This document shows, one piece after another, positions 1 through 14,512 of a stretch of DNA of 64,000 bases. This stretch comes from Cokeromyces recurvatus (lineage: Eukaryota; Mucoromycota; Mucoromycetes; Mucorales; Mucoraceae), in assembly GCF_025118155.1 (NCBI RefSeq), contig NW_026251398.1, positions 124,001-188,000 of the forward strand, written 5' to 3'. Each line of letters opens with the position of its first letter. Position 1 is the stretch's first letter. The notes below the pieces were generated by a model that saw nothing but the letters and a program-made list of their open reading frames with translations, was not told the origin of the DNA and did no database searches. Made by a program: the position numbers and the translations under genes.

Positions 1-1689
1 AGACAGGATTTCAAACGATGTGTAGGGCAAATTTAAAACCACAACATGTGTTTGGTCTTCGCTGTTTTTATCTATTTGAAGATTGTGATGATCTGTAGTC
101 ACATCTACTTTAAGCACTTTTAAATTACGAAGTTGCATTGATAGCTGGTAATAAGCGTCGGTTTCAATATAGCAGCAATCTAAATTCAACTCGGTTATAG
201 AATTATTAATTATAAGCTGTCCTTGGTTACAACCATTAAATCTAGCACTAGAGATATAAAGTTTCTTTAGATTCGTACAAAATTTAAGAACTTGATTATA
301 ATCAAATACATCCGGAATGTTAATTGTCTCATCTTCATCATCAAAATTAAGATCGAGAGTATCTACAACATTCCCTAGTCTCTCTAATGTGTCAATAACA
401 GATGTTTGAATATCCTCCTTGTTATCCTTGTAAGCAATATGATGAAAGGACAAATTGTGCAATCCTTTTTTGTTTCTATTCCCTACCAAATCTATAGTAT
501 TATAAATATGTTCTCTTCTTCCTTGAATCGTATTTTCGATAAAGGGATAGCCTTTCATAAATAAACTATAGCTCCCAAATTCGAATTCATAATTTAAGTT
601 GCTATATCTACCAGTGGCTGCCAGCTGATTCACAAAGTCTATCATGTTATTAATTGGGATATATATAGAGAATGTATTAAGCTGTAATAAGTAATTTATA
701 AGCTGTAACATGGTATTTTCACTTAGTTTAAAGAGATCGGCTATAAAATACATCCGACGAAGCGAAGTCATGTTAAAGTTTCGATTCAATTCTAATTTCC
801 TGAGTCCTGGAAATTTATGTATAATATATTGTATACCAGCATCACTGCAAATGACTGAATCAATTTCCATTTCTTGAATATTGGGACAAGGTTCAATCAA
901 AGATAAATCAAGTTGCTCCGATGATTCTGTAGCAAGCATTCTTCTATCATTCAGCATAAGAGTATGCATAAATTTTTCGGTATCAGTTTCTTCTGTCTCA
1001 ATCAGTAATTTTTTGATGGTAGCAGTTGGTAAATCATTAAATATTACATCCATCTGGTATAAATTTTTCTGATTTGTAACTATTTTCAGTTTTAGCGCTC
1101 TTAAGCAATCGAAGGTATGTAAAGATTCATATAAAATATTGTTTTGAAATTCGTATTTTCCTTTATCTAATAATTGTCTACCTAGATTATCATATATAGT
1201 AAGCTCTTGAAGTGTGCTACGGAAGACAAGTGCAGTGCTTCTATAACATGATTGTTCTTCTAACTCATAATCGTATTCGGGAAGGGCAGTAAGACGTTGC
1301 CAATGCCCAAGTACTCTTTCATCGTGTAAAGACGACCAGAACGCCTCTGTAGTTGATTCTTCAAATAATTCAGTATTAGGACAAAACTTTGCAAACGTTT
1401 TATACATTGTTCGCTCAACTTGAGGATTTTTGGTAACATTATATATAATTATTTTTTTCACGAATCGCCCTGGATTGTCTGTTGAGGTACTGACTGTGTT
1501 GAGAAAAGCAGCTAATTGCAAATCAGACTTTAATGTAACGTCATTATATAATTCGCTCTGTGCTGATCGACTCCAGCCTTTACAAACTTGTTGACATTGA
1601 CATAATGTTTGTGCATTTTGGTCATCGGAATAAATGTGCTTAAATATAATTTGTAATATTTCAGGTGATAAATTATCCCAATTCACCAT
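1..1689 (-). CDS. F-box/LRR-like protein, C-terminus beyond window edge
   Basis: Seen: an uninterrupted frame of 563 codons runs from an ATG at 1687-1689 to the window edge with no stop, so the protein is partial at its C-terminus. An in-frame stop lies just upstream of the ATG, which supports this start. Residues about 3-45 form an F-box-like start (DNLSPEILQIIFKHI, then a Cys-rich QTLCQCQQVCKGWSRSA stretch). After that come irregular leucine-rich segments such as LRKLELNR and LKKLYISSARF. Family knowledge: F-box proteins bind Skp1 and select substrates for SCF ubiquitin ligases, with the LRR part as the recognition surface. It resembles the protein at 51442-53409 in layout and in a shared NLPYTSF/NMPYTTF motif near the C-terminus, so the two look like paralogues. 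The target is unknown. No introns are needed. Confidence 0.8.
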   Translation of the reverse strand, partial: MVNWDNLSPEILQIIFKHIYSDDQNAQTLCQCQQVCKGWSRSAQSELYNDVTLKSDLQLAAFLNTVSTSTDNPGRFVKKIIIYNVTKNPQVERTMYKTFAKFCPNTELFEESTTEAFWSSLHDERVLGHWQRLTALPEYDYELEEQSCYRSTALVFRSTLQELTIYDNLGRQLLDKGKYEFQNNILYESLHTFDCLRALKLKIVTNQKNLYQMDVIFNDLPTATIKKLLIETEETDTEKFMHTLMLNDRRMLATESSEQLDLSLIEPCPNIQEMEIDSVICSDAGIQYIIHKFPGLRKLELNRNFNMTSLRRMYFIADLFKLSENTMLQLINYLLQLNTFSIYIPINNMIDFVNQLAATGRYSNLNYEFEFGSYSLFMKGYPFIENTIQGRREHIYNTIDLVGNRNKKGLHNLSFHHIAYKDNKEDIQTSVIDTLERLGNVVDTLDLNFDDEDETINIPDVFDYNQVLKFCTNLKKLYISSARFNGCNQGQLIINNSITELNLDCCYIETDAYYQLSMQLRNLKVLKVDVTTDHHNLQIDKNSEDQTHVVVLNLPYTSFEILS

Positions 1690-2167
1690 TTCAAGTTACA
1701 AAGATGAACAAGACAAAAATATGTGAATTATTAATTATTTCAAAATAAAAATGCATCCCTTAAAAAAAGGGGGGAGAAGAAGAAGAAGAAGAAGAAGAAG
1801 AAGAGGCACATTGTGATAGAATAGCAATACTATTATGCAAGAATTATTGATAGTGCTGACTGAAGCTGAAATAAAAAGTCTCACCTTCTCCAACTCAGTT
1901 TGTGTGATATATTTGCATTATAAAAAATGTCAGAGATACACATGTATTCTTATTCTCCATTTAAATAGTATTTGTTATCTTCTTTACAGAATATTTGTTT
2001 CTCTCAAATGCATACGTTATGAGTACATAAATAAAATACTCTAATTTAATTTTATTAAATAAATAAACTAATTGAAAACTTTCTAAATTTGCCAAACAAC
2101 ATTGTCAAAAAATCAAAGTAACAAATTTGAAGTCAAGATATTATACAATACGTACACGGAATTTCCT

Positions 2168-2217
<50 letters not shown>
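1690..2217. other. Intergenic: F-box promoter side and ARG5,6 3' flank
   Basis: No gene seen. It holds a short GAA/AAG microsatellite near 1777-1806 and most of a 49-nt T tract (2171-2219) that abuts the ARG5,6 stop codon. The small reading frames here come from the T tract. Confidence 0.6.
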
Positions 2218-5036
<2,819 letters not shown>

Positions 5037-6971
5037 GTTTTAAAAAAAAAAAATCTCCAAGTCAAAAAGCTAATGAAAATGAAAATTAAATATGTTTATA
5101 TTTGTATTAAAAAAAAAAACCTATCAAAGCCAGCAGCACTAGGCCTTTAGTATGCTTGTGACTTGTATTCGGAGTTAAGTAACATATATCCCTTCCATTG
5201 ATGACTCACGAAGTGTACAATTATATACAGGAAGAAAAAAAAATAATAACTCGCTTGCTAATGACTCCAATTGAGGGAATACATGTATAAAAAAATAAAA
5301 GTACCTAAAATAGTATATTTGTAATACCTATTTTGTATTTCATTTATTATCATTATTGTTAGCGTTTTCTTTCTTCTTTTTTCCTATTATTACTAACTAA
5401 CTATGCATAAAAACGAATAAAAAGACTTGACCCCATCAAGGAACCCACCACCAAGGTTACCTCTAAGATAGGTCCCAAAGGTTCTCTCTCTCTCTCTCTC
5501 TCTCTTATAGTGACTCTATCTTCTTCTTCATCCTCTTTGAAGAGTATCTCTAAGGCCTCTTCGCCTCAGGGGTCTATGTCCTATGCTGTCGTTACCGTTA
5601 TAAATAACGTACAACGCTTCTGTACCCAACGTAGAGTGACTGTCGACCCTATTCATTCCCCTCTTCCGCTCACCACCACTCATATCTTCTTCGTTAGTGA
5701 GGATACTATGGATATTAACGACGACGACCACCTCTTCTGTTTCACCTCACCCCTCCAGTTCGGCTACTCGTAATAGGTAAGCCTTCTCCTTCCCTATCTA
5801 TATGTATAATACTATTCCGAATGTAACTATTAAGTTGTAACAGAGCGTACTAATATACATCGTTTATAAATAAAGACATATTTTCAATAATAACAACAAC
5901 ATCATTATCGTCATCAAGGATACAAATTTGTATAATAGTAGGATATACTAAGCATACCTAAAAAGATATATAGAAACTAATTACCTATAGAGTACTATCT
6001 ATGTATAGGTTTTACTATGCAGTGCTTATACAGACAATCAAAAGAACTTTATATACATGTATGTATAAATATATAAATTCTACTAATATCAGAAATCTAA
6101 TGGTAAAATATCAGTTATATATAGAATGCGATCATTTCTTAGGAAGACAGCTTGAAAAAAAATTTTTTTTTTGTTATTTCATCAAGATTATCCAACATGT
6201 TAGTGCCAGTTGACCAGATTGATATAAGCAGTTAAGAGTTTATCCAAGAGCTTTTTTTTTTTTTTTTTTTTTTTTGTTTTTGTTTCATACAACTATATTT
6301 ATGTTATCTTCTATAATGCGAATAAATTATTGCTGAAGAGAAGGAGAGTAGTTTACGTAAATTCGATATACTGCATCACGAATGCTGTTTCAATTGGTTA
6401 TGGTAATTTAAGATATGTAGAGGATCAATGCTCCAAAAACTTAATAACTTAATATTGAAAATGTAGTTATTTTCTACTATTACGTAAAAGAATTCATTAT
6501 GATCTAAGCAAACCTAAATCATTCAAATCTATTGGCTTCATTTACTCGGATAGCATAAATAATAAATAATATTTTAATAGAGAAAGGAGAGATATTGATT
6601 TCAAAAAAACTAATCATAAGGTAAGCCATAGAAATACAACAGCTTATATTTGGAAACTGACGAAAACAGAAAGTGAGCAGTATACATAAATAAACATTAC
6701 TTCAATATAAACAAAAAGAATGGTCTTATTTTCTTCTTTATTGTAATATACATGTATAGTCTCAAAATCTCTTTGATTCCATTACAATTGCCTTGAAAAT
6801 TTGTATAAAATAAATATCTTGCATTATCATAAAAATATTACTTTCTTGTAATTACATCGAAACCGGTTATATCTGTTTAACCAGCCTTGTAGCTATTTAA
6901 AAAAGAAATAGAAGAAGAAAAAAAAAGGGGAGATGTTAATAAATATTACTTTCTATAAATCAAAATATCTC
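5037..6971. other. Intergenic between ARG5,6 and COX8
   Basis: About 1.9 kb with no gene I can support. It includes a (CT)n run near 5484-5506, a locally less AT-rich island at about 5440-5790 (see findings), a T run near 6252-6275, and otherwise AT-rich sequence. Open frames in the 5510-5773 island lack family resemblance and an agreed strand. Confidence 0.5.
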
Positions 6972-7328
6972 TTACAATTGCCACCAAGCACCTATTTCAT
7001 AAAAAGAAAAAAATTAGAAATTAAAAAAAAAAATTATTTAGATAAATAAAAAAAAATAAAAAAACTTACCCAAGAAAGGAGCAGCAAAACCAATACCCAA
7101 ATATAAAGTCATCTTGATAGCAAGACCAGCTCTGTTTTTAGTGTTAAAAGGAATATTCTATATACATATATATGTATATAATATATGTTTCAAAATTTAG
7201 ACATTAGCATAATAATTAATGGGTCGACTTACCTGACCGTTAGAATTGGAAAAGTGATAAAGATCAGAACGAGCAATTTGGCGAGTGGAAGCACGCATGG
7301 TGGAACGAGCGAGAACGTTGGAGATCAT
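6972..7328 (-). CDS. COX8: Cytochrome c oxidase subunit 8 (COX7c-type), 67 aa
   Basis: A small nuclear-encoded subunit of respiratory complex IV in the inner mitochondrial membrane. Exons (complement): 7233..7328, 7070..7157, 6972..6991, with GT-AG introns of 75 and 78 nt and a last exon of only 20 nt. Seen: an Arg/Ser-rich presequence (about residues 1-25), then the conserved block beginning NIPFNTKNRAG, one transmembrane segment (MTLYLGIGFAAPFLGAWW), and the terminus WWQL. This is the usual order and size for fungal Cox8, the relative of animal COX7c. It is too short and too split to appear as one open frame. It shares a 403-bp divergent promoter region with LYS9. Confidence 0.93.
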
Positions 7329-7731
7329 TGTGATGAGTAAATAAAGAAAAGAGTGGGGTTAAAGGAAATAATAATAAATAATGCGGACAGGGGAATATAA
7401 AAAAAATCTGTTTATTAAATTGAAAAGGCCGAAAATCATGACATCAGCCGGTGTTGCTATATGCACTACATTCTCGATAGTAATAATAAAAGTCACGCAT
7501 ATTATCTTCAGCAACAATAACAGACTGTCGCTTTTTCTTTTACCCTCCCCCCCTTTTTATAAATTAGCCCAATGATTATCATTCATCTTTCAAATAGTTC
7601 TTAATTTGGAAGTAACCATCTACACGTAGTAACTATTTAACCTTTTTGTCAATTCAAAACAAATATCCCCCTTTTTTTTTATTTATTTTTATTTATTTTT
7701 TTTTTTTCACGTTTATCATATAAGTTTCATT
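7329..7731. promoter_or_regulatory. Divergent promoter region COX8 / LYS9
   Basis: A 403-bp spacer between two divergently transcribed starts, so both promoters should lie here. It has T-rich stretches near 7672-7707 just upstream of LYS9. No specific factor site is recognised. Confidence 0.5.
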
Positions 7732-8321
7732 ATGGTTGATAAGTAAGCAAGCAAGCTATTAATTTATATGCTTTCAATTCGCTTAAATACATATTATACA
7801 ATAGGAAGATTCTTTTGCTTGGATCAGGCTTCGTTGCTGCACCTTGTGTTGATTATCTAGTTCGTAGACCCGAGAATAAAGTCACTATTGGTAAGCTAAT
7901 TCTAATATATATGTATATATTTATATACTGAATAAGCACTTATCTGTAAACTATATAGCAAGTAGAAGACTTGCAAATGCTCAAGCTTTATCCAATCAAT
8001 TCCCTGGTACTGTTGCTGTTTCTTGTGACATTAATGACGAAGAAGCTATCGAAAAGTTAGTTTCTGAACATGATATCGCAATCAGGTAGCTATTTAAGTA
8101 CAAGAAATTAACAAGTGCATTTTTATATTAAATTGTAATCATTATATTTTAGTTTGATTCCTTATATCCATCATGCTAAAGTTATTAAAGCTGCTGTTAA
8201 GCATAAGAAGCATGTTGTCACTACTTCTTATATCTCACCTGCCATGCTGGAATACGATCAAGCGTAAGAAAATGATAATCTTATCTGAATCATTTTAGAT
8301 TTTTTTTTTTTTTAACAAACG

Positions 8322-8376
<55 letters not shown>

Positions 8377-9487
8377 CATTTATAGTGCTAAAGATGCTGG
8401 TATTACAGTCATGAATGAAATTGGACTTGACCCAGGTATCGATCATCTTTATGCTATTAAAACAATTGAAGAAGTTCATAATGAAGGTGGAAAGGTAACT
8501 ATCATTCTTATTTATATATGAAGACGGAAAAGGTGATTTATTTCAATATTATACATCTATTTTTAAACAAAAAAGCTGAAAGAATTTATTTCCTTTTGTG
8601 GCGGCCTCCCTGCACCTGAAGATTCCAATAATCCATTTGGCTACAAATTTTCTTGGTCAGCACGTGGTGTTTTATTAGCTTTAAAGAATACTGCTAGATA
8701 TCTCGAAAAAGGTAAAGTGGTAGAGGTCTCTGGTACAGCTCTTATGGATTCAGCAAAGAAGTTAAATACTGGATATCCAGGGTTTGCATTTGTCGGTTAT
8801 GGTAACCGTGATTCCACACATTATGATGAACGCTATCATATTCCTGAAGCAGAAACGATTATTCGTGGTACTATTCGTTATGATGGATTCTGTCAATTCG
8901 TTAAAGTCCTCATTACACTTGGCTTCTTAAGTGAAGAAGAAGAGGCATATTTAGATGCAAACGCTCAAGATAATATTACTTGGAACCAAATCCTTGCCAA
9001 GATTCTTAACATTCATGATACCTCTGCAGAGGCCTTACAAGCAGCTGTTATTCAAAAATGTGATCTTGACCATAATGATCATAAAGCTCAAATCTTGGAT
9101 GGTATGCGTTGGTTAGGTTTCTTTTCAAACGCCCAAGCTCAACGTCGTGGTACTTTACTCGATACTTTCTGTGCTACTCTTGAAGAAAAGATGCAATACG
9201 GTGAGAATGAACGCGATTTAGTCTTTTTACAACATCGTTTTGAGATTGAACTTAAGGATGGTAGACATCAAACACGTACCTCTACTTTAGTTGAATATGG
9301 TAAAGTAGGTGGGTTTACTGCTATGGCAAAGACAGTTGGTGTTCCTTGTGGTATTGCTACTCAGCTTATCTTGGACAATCAATTAACAGCCACTGGTGTT
9401 CTTGCGCCTATGTCTCATGCCATTAATCAACCTATCATTGAACTTTTAGAACAAGAAGGTATTGGCATGGTTGAAAGAATTTTGTAA
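7732..9487 (+). CDS. LYS9: Saccharopine dehydrogenase (NADP+, L-glutamate-forming), 451 aa
   Basis: Catalyses the penultimate step of the fungal alpha-aminoadipate lysine pathway, making saccharopine from aminoadipate semialdehyde and glutamate. Exons: 7732..7742, 7805..7890, 7959..8085, 8153..8263, 8386..8494, 8576..9487. The first exon is only 11 nt (MVD plus part of K), and all junctions are GT-AG with consistent phase. Seen: Rossmann motif KILLLGSGFVAAP at the N-terminus, ISLIPYIHHA, TSYISPAM, NEIGLDPGIDHLYA, and CGGLPAPEDSNNPFGYKFSW. All are hallmarks of saccharopine reductase, and the length is typical of the family. Intron 4 contains a 50-nt T run (8323-8372). It converges on the DNAJC8-like gene, with stops about 210 bp apart. 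Confidence 0.96.
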
Positions 9488-9696
9488 GAATAAAAGTGAT
9501 AATCCAAATGGTTAGAAATGATATTATAAATATACACTTTAAACTTGCTCAATTTCATTGTGTCATATTTTTCCTTATCTAACAAATTATGAATAAAAAA
9601 AAAAAAAGATTTATTAACAAAAAAAAAAAAAAAAAAAAAAAGTGACAATGATAGAAGAAGAAAAAAAAAATGGGGATATTCCATTACATGATGAAT

Positions 9697-10428
9697 TTAT
9701 AAGCCTGATTTTCTTATCTTTTTGACTTTTTTGCCACCTTTCTTTTGAAAATCACGCCAGCTATTTACACGTCGATCTCTTGAATCTTCCCATTCTTTTG
9801 CATCTTCAGCTTTTCTTTTCTTTTCCTTTTGTGCTTCCTCTGCCTTTCTCTTCTCAGCTCCTTCAGCTTCCATTTCCTTTTTTAACTGACGACGCTTACG
9901 TAATTCCATTTCAATCAAGATCTGTTTTATTTTCTCTTTAATTTGCTTTTGACCTTCCGATGTCTGTAAAAAGGGGTATTGCTGTTCATCCACGACAGTA
10001 ACCGATTCCAGTGTTGCTTTTAAACGAGGCTTATCTCCTTCTTCTGTTGATGATATGATCGTAGGCGGCTTTACTACCACACCTGTCTTGACTTTATATC
10101 CATTTTCACGTAACACTTCAACACGAGCCTCTTCAATCACAGTCAATAAAAACTTGAGTCGTTCCTCATCATTTAATTCAGATTCAGCCTTCTTTAATAA
10201 TGAAAATGCTTCCTCTGCTTTCTCATGTTGTACTTTATCTGGATGAATCATTAAACTCTTTCTACGGTAAATGGCTTTAATCGTTTTTGGTTCAGGTTTT
10301 GTGTATGGGAGCTCGAAAATAGCAAAGGGATCTAGTTTGAAACAGGATAGAACACGTTCTATCTCTAAATGTTTTTCTGATTGAGAGAAATATCTATCGA
10401 GATCTTCATCAGATGTGATGGCAGACAT
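9697..10428 (-). CDS. DnaJ-domain protein, DNAJC8-like (243 aa)
   Basis: Seen: a single-exon frame. I place the start at 10426-10428 (MSAITSDEDLDRYF) because the in-frame extension upstream to 10554 is an Ile/Tyr-rich low-complexity translation of AT-rich leader. The J domain covers about residues 30-100 with the HPD motif at 62-64 (MIHPDKVQHEKAEEAF). The C-terminal third is a long charged Lys/Glu/Arg helix ending in a basic tail (KKGGKKVKKIRKSGL), typical of nuclear DNAJC8/SPF31. Family knowledge: DNAJC8 associates with spliceosomes and stimulates Hsp70 ATPase. Length fits (human about 253 aa). The nuclear role here is inferred from resemblance. Confidence 0.88.
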   Translation of the reverse strand: MSAITSDEDLDRYFSQSEKHLEIERVLSCFKLDPFAIFELPYTKPEPKTIKAIYRRKSLMIHPDKVQHEKAEEAFSLLKKAESELNDEERLKFLLTVIEEARVEVLRENGYKVKTGVVVKPPTIISSTEEGDKPRLKATLESVTVVDEQQYPFLQTSEGQKQIKEKIKQILIEMELRKRRQLKKEMEAEGAEKRKAEEAQKEKKRKAEDAKEWEDSRDRRVNSWRDFQKKGGKKVKKIRKSGL

Positions 10429-11186
10429 TTTAAATAATAGTATATATTCGTATATTTGTATAAATATATATATATATATATATTTTTGTAAAAGTAAAAT
10501 GATAATAATAATAATAATAAAGTATTCTATTTCATGCTGGTTGTGACTGGTCATACAATCGATCTCATTATCATGGATAATTCTATTATTATTGCACGCA
10601 TGCTACAAGTAGTAATAGTTATTGACAAGTGTAGATTTTTATTAAGCAGCAATATAAAATTCTATTTTATTTTATTTTATTTGTTTTTTTTTTAAAAAAA
10701 AAGATGCTGTCATCCTACTCATATAACAATATAACTTAATTTGACAAGCCCTCCTGCTGTGAAGGTGGGTAATTCTACTTGTTTATCACAATCATCATTT
10801 TAGATACTTATTTTTTAAGCTGACCAATCAAATATCCTGTAAAGTGTGACTTTTAGAATAATCGGGTTCACAGTAGTAGTAAATTTTTTTTCGTAGTAAT
10901 TAACCCCCCTCCCTTCTTTCAAAACGTAATTATTTTATATTTATTTCTTTTTCTCTTCTTTATTGTAATTTGTGTTTGCCAATTAGTTTATTTTATTTTT
11001 TTTTACATTAAAGAAAACGAAAAAAAAAGCTGACCTTTGTTTATTAATTGAATCATTTCTTCCTTCTTCCTTTTTACATCTATATTTTTTTTGTAAATAT
11101 TTTTATTATTATTACAACCTTTTTTTTTCATCTTTCTAATTTCATACAACTTTTATTTTTTTTTTAAATTCTAGATTACTTTCCCC
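10429..11186. promoter_or_regulatory. Divergent promoter region DNAJC8-like / PNUTS-like
   Basis: A 758-bp region between divergent starts. It is T-rich, with (TA)n near 10465-10482, an (ATA/TAT)n run near 10501-10520, and pyrimidine tracts toward the PNUTS-like start. No other gene seen. Confidence 0.5.
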
Positions 11187-14100
11187 ATGTCTATTGACAT
11201 TAATGGTAAGCTTTCCATTCTCTCTCTTTTTTTTTTTTTTTTTTTTTTATATATACATATATACAATACAAATGTACATGCTTTGTTAGTACAAAAAAAA
11301 AAAAATAGAAAAGAAATAAGATAATATGAAGAAAATATTAACTCGTAAAAAAAAAAAAAGAAAGGAATTTCTATCCTATTTCTTCTCTCTCTGTGTCTTT
11401 CCTTCTCTTTTTCTTCCCCATTTTAAATAATACGTTTTTTATGAAAAGTCTTTTTTTTTTTTAATATAAATATGTATATATCTATTTGTATATATACATG
11501 TATATATATTTAAGATACCCTTTAAATACCAGCATTTATGTTAAACCGAAAAAAAAAAAGAAATTTTACTCTGAAGTTGTTGTTTTTATATTCGAAATAT
11601 GCTTGGTTCCATATTTAAGGATCCCTCCTCCCTCCCCTTAAAAGAAAAGAGAAAGAAAGAAAGAAGAGGAAAGAAGAAGAAATATGGAAAATTTTACGTA
11701 TTTTTTTTTTTTTTAAAAAAAAACTTTGTACTTCTTTAAATGGCATGAAATATTAATTATTATTTTATTTTATAATTAAAAAAAAAAAGATAAAAGTGCT
11801 TCTATAATTGATGGTGACACTAGCATGACTGATGTAGTTTTAGGTGCGTTGCTTTAGATCATGTATTATTATTTTACCCCCTTTTATGATTATTAATATA
11901 TTCATATTTATTTTAGATAATTCAATAAATGAGCAAGGTAAAGTAGCTTTAAATAAGCCTATCGTACTTTATTTATTCTCATGTTTGTTTCTAGATTTAG
12001 AAAAGCTTAAGTTTGGAATTAATTCTAATATAGAATTACAACATTATATGACTGCTATTACTAAATGTTCATTTGATAATTTAAACTATTTTACGCCTTT
12101 ATTAAATACAACAAATACTGATATTTTAAATAGGTTTGTTTTAATGACAAGTAGAATAAAACAAAATAAACTAATGATAATAATCCTTTTAGTATTGGGA
12201 AATCAAATGAATTTGGTAGACTATTACAACAAACTCTAGTACAAGCCTCTAATAATTGGAATCAAGATTTAATCAAATTAATCTTAAAGGTAAATAAATA
12301 TACACATGTGTATACGTGTATATATATTTTTATAATAATAATACTATTTTATTCCAGGTCCTAGGAAATATTCCATTTGATCTTCAAGTGTTACTTAAAA
12401 ATACACTGGGAATTGCAGTAAAGGATATAAAGAATATGGCAAATGAAAGAAATGATTTGGAAATACATAATACTGCGATATCATTGATGGATAAATGGAA
12501 AGAATTAAAGAAGACGAATACTACCAACTTGAATATGAACGGGAAACGTGATAAATGTAAAGAGTATAGTGTTCAGTTATTATGAATATAAACTAATTTT
12601 TGAATAATAGTGTCTACTACTGAAGAAAATAATGAGTTACCACCAGCTAAAAAAGCAATTAAATTAGCTATTCAAAAGGAACCACCTTCTAAACCAAAAG
12701 CAATTATAAATTCAAATTTCTTTTCATCCTTGATAGAACCTAAAAAATTGACTTCTACTACTGCATCTTCTTCTACTAATACTACTACTACTACTACTTC
12801 CACTACTTCCACTATCACTTCCACTATCACTCCTACTCCACGTCCTATTTATTCTGTTGATCGAATACTTGAAACTATTTCTAAAAATGATAAAAGTAAT
12901 GAAGTAAACACAGATGTTGACATGATAAGTTCTACTACTCCAATCACTACTAATACTAAGCCTAAAAAAAGAGTTCAATTTAAAGATGATCTTGTTGAGA
13001 TTAGAGAATTTACAAGTTATCCTGGTGAACGTACACGATTTTTTGTAAGTGTTTACACATACTCTTTTATATATATATATATATTAATGTGGCCCTTATT
13101 TTTATTAGGGTCAAGAAGAAGAAGAAGAATTTTATAGTAAAGAACAACAACAAACTCCTCCTCCCTTTTCTTTTATGCAGATTGAATGGTATTCACCTTT
13201 TGAACTCATATTGAATACTGAAAAGAATTCAAGACTTATTATATCAAAAGAAATTCATACGGAAGAAGCAAATAAACAAGAAAATCGTGAAAAGACTGAA
13301 TTAGCAGCAGTTTATACAAGCTTACAGCATATTCCACCTTCACCTACTGAACCTGATGAAATACCTGATCCTAATCCAGATTCTGCAGTCACCACGATTC
13401 CATTAAAGGATATTAGTAAAACGACTGATTCAACCCGTATTCATTCTACAGCAACAGCTTTTAGTCAACCTATGACTATTCCTACTCATACAATACCTAT
13501 ATCATCGTATCATCATAATCAATTTCAACTTTCTTCTTCTTCTGCTGCTGCTGCTGTTATTCAACAAAATCCTGTCAACAGTCCTCCTCTTCAACAACCT
13601 GATCTATCTTCAGGGACAATAGAAGCTTGGATCAAAAATAATCCAGGGTAAAAGAAATTAAATTCAAGAGATTCTTTTCTCTTCTTACTTAAGCTCTTTC
13701 TCTTTTTTTTTTTATCTATAGAATTTTAGAAACTTTGAAGCAAATTTCATTTTTAGCAGATGGAGCTAATATTGCTATACCACCAGAACAAACTCCAATG
13801 AATAATTATCAACAGCCTTCTCTTACTTATCAATCACCAGCGCCTTCTACTACTACTATTCAAAATGTATGTAAATGAGGATATAGTAGGATAAATAATT
13901 ATATACAATCATAATATTATATAATACACATACACACATAATAATAAAATATTATTGAGGGTAGGGTTAGGGTAAGCTCATCATTTTTTTTTTTTTTATT
14001 ATTTATTTATTTAGGGCTGGAATCCATCCATTAAAATGACACCTACTATTCAAAATGTAAAGTATAAACACTCATTTATATGCAAAAGATCTAATAAAAT

Positions 14101-14512
14101 GTATACGTTTTTTTTTCTTTTCTTTTAGGGTTGGAATAATCGTGCTAGTCCAATACCATCTTCTATATCCAATACCGTTCAAAATGTAAAATACATATTT
14201 ATTAAAATTGACTTTTATCCCGTAGCCTTTAAAAATAAATTAACCTTTCTCTCTTTCTCTTTTTTTTTTTTTTTTTTTCCTTTTCTCTTTCTTCTTCTTT
14301 CTTTCTTTCTTTTCATTTTCCTTTTCTTTTTCATTTTTTTTTTTTAGGGCTGGAATCGAGCAGACAATTCTAATCCATCCTTGCGTAAAAAGGCAAAAGA
14401 AAATAAGGGACGACCTCCTCGAAGACCTAACTATGCAACACCTCGTTGTATGTATTATTATACGAATGGAGGATGCCGTAGAGGTGACAGCTGTCCATTT
14501 GTTCACGATTAA
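11187..14512 (+). CDS. PNUTS/PPP1R10-like protein phosphatase 1 regulatory subunit (about 636 aa)
   Basis: Twelve exons: 11187..11205, 11790..11843, 11917..11937, 11995..12133, 12193..12289, 12358..12556, 12611..13044, 13109..13647, 13722..13866, 14015..14056, 14129..14185, 14348..14512. All are GT-AG with consistent phase. Three features in order define the family. First, a TFIIS N-terminal/LW-like helical domain at about residues 40-165 (IPFDLQVLLKNTLGIAVKDI, then DKWKELKK). Second, an RVxF phosphatase-docking motif KKRVQF at about 295-300. Third, a C-terminal C-x8-C-x5-C-x3-H zinc finger (CMYYYTNGGC, CPFVH). Family knowledge: PNUTS targets PP1 to nuclear RNA polymerase II and the 3'-end machinery (Ppn1 in fission yeast). 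Odd: exons 10-12 each open with GWN, and exons 9-11 each close with a TIQN or TVQN motif at the splice site, which indicates tandem exon duplication. The 5' small exons are the least certain part. Confidence 0.82.
13958..13977 (+). repeat. Short telomere-like GGGTTAGGG tract in PNUTS-like intron 9
   Basis: Contains GGGTAGGGTTAGGG followed by TAAG. It has only one or two TTAGGG-type units, so it is probably chance or a minor interstitial trace. Confidence 0.3.

Noticed and set aside
5510..5773. 87-codon frame as a gene
   Set aside because: Ser-rich, no family resemblance, and the opposite strand is equally open. Kept only as part of the GC-richer island.
10429..10554. N-terminal extension of the DNAJC8-like protein
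   Set aside because: It translates AT-rich leader into Ile/Tyr runs. The internal ATG gives a normal J-protein length.
13958..13977. Interstitial telomere array
   Set aside because: Only one or two TTAGGG-type units. Too short to call.
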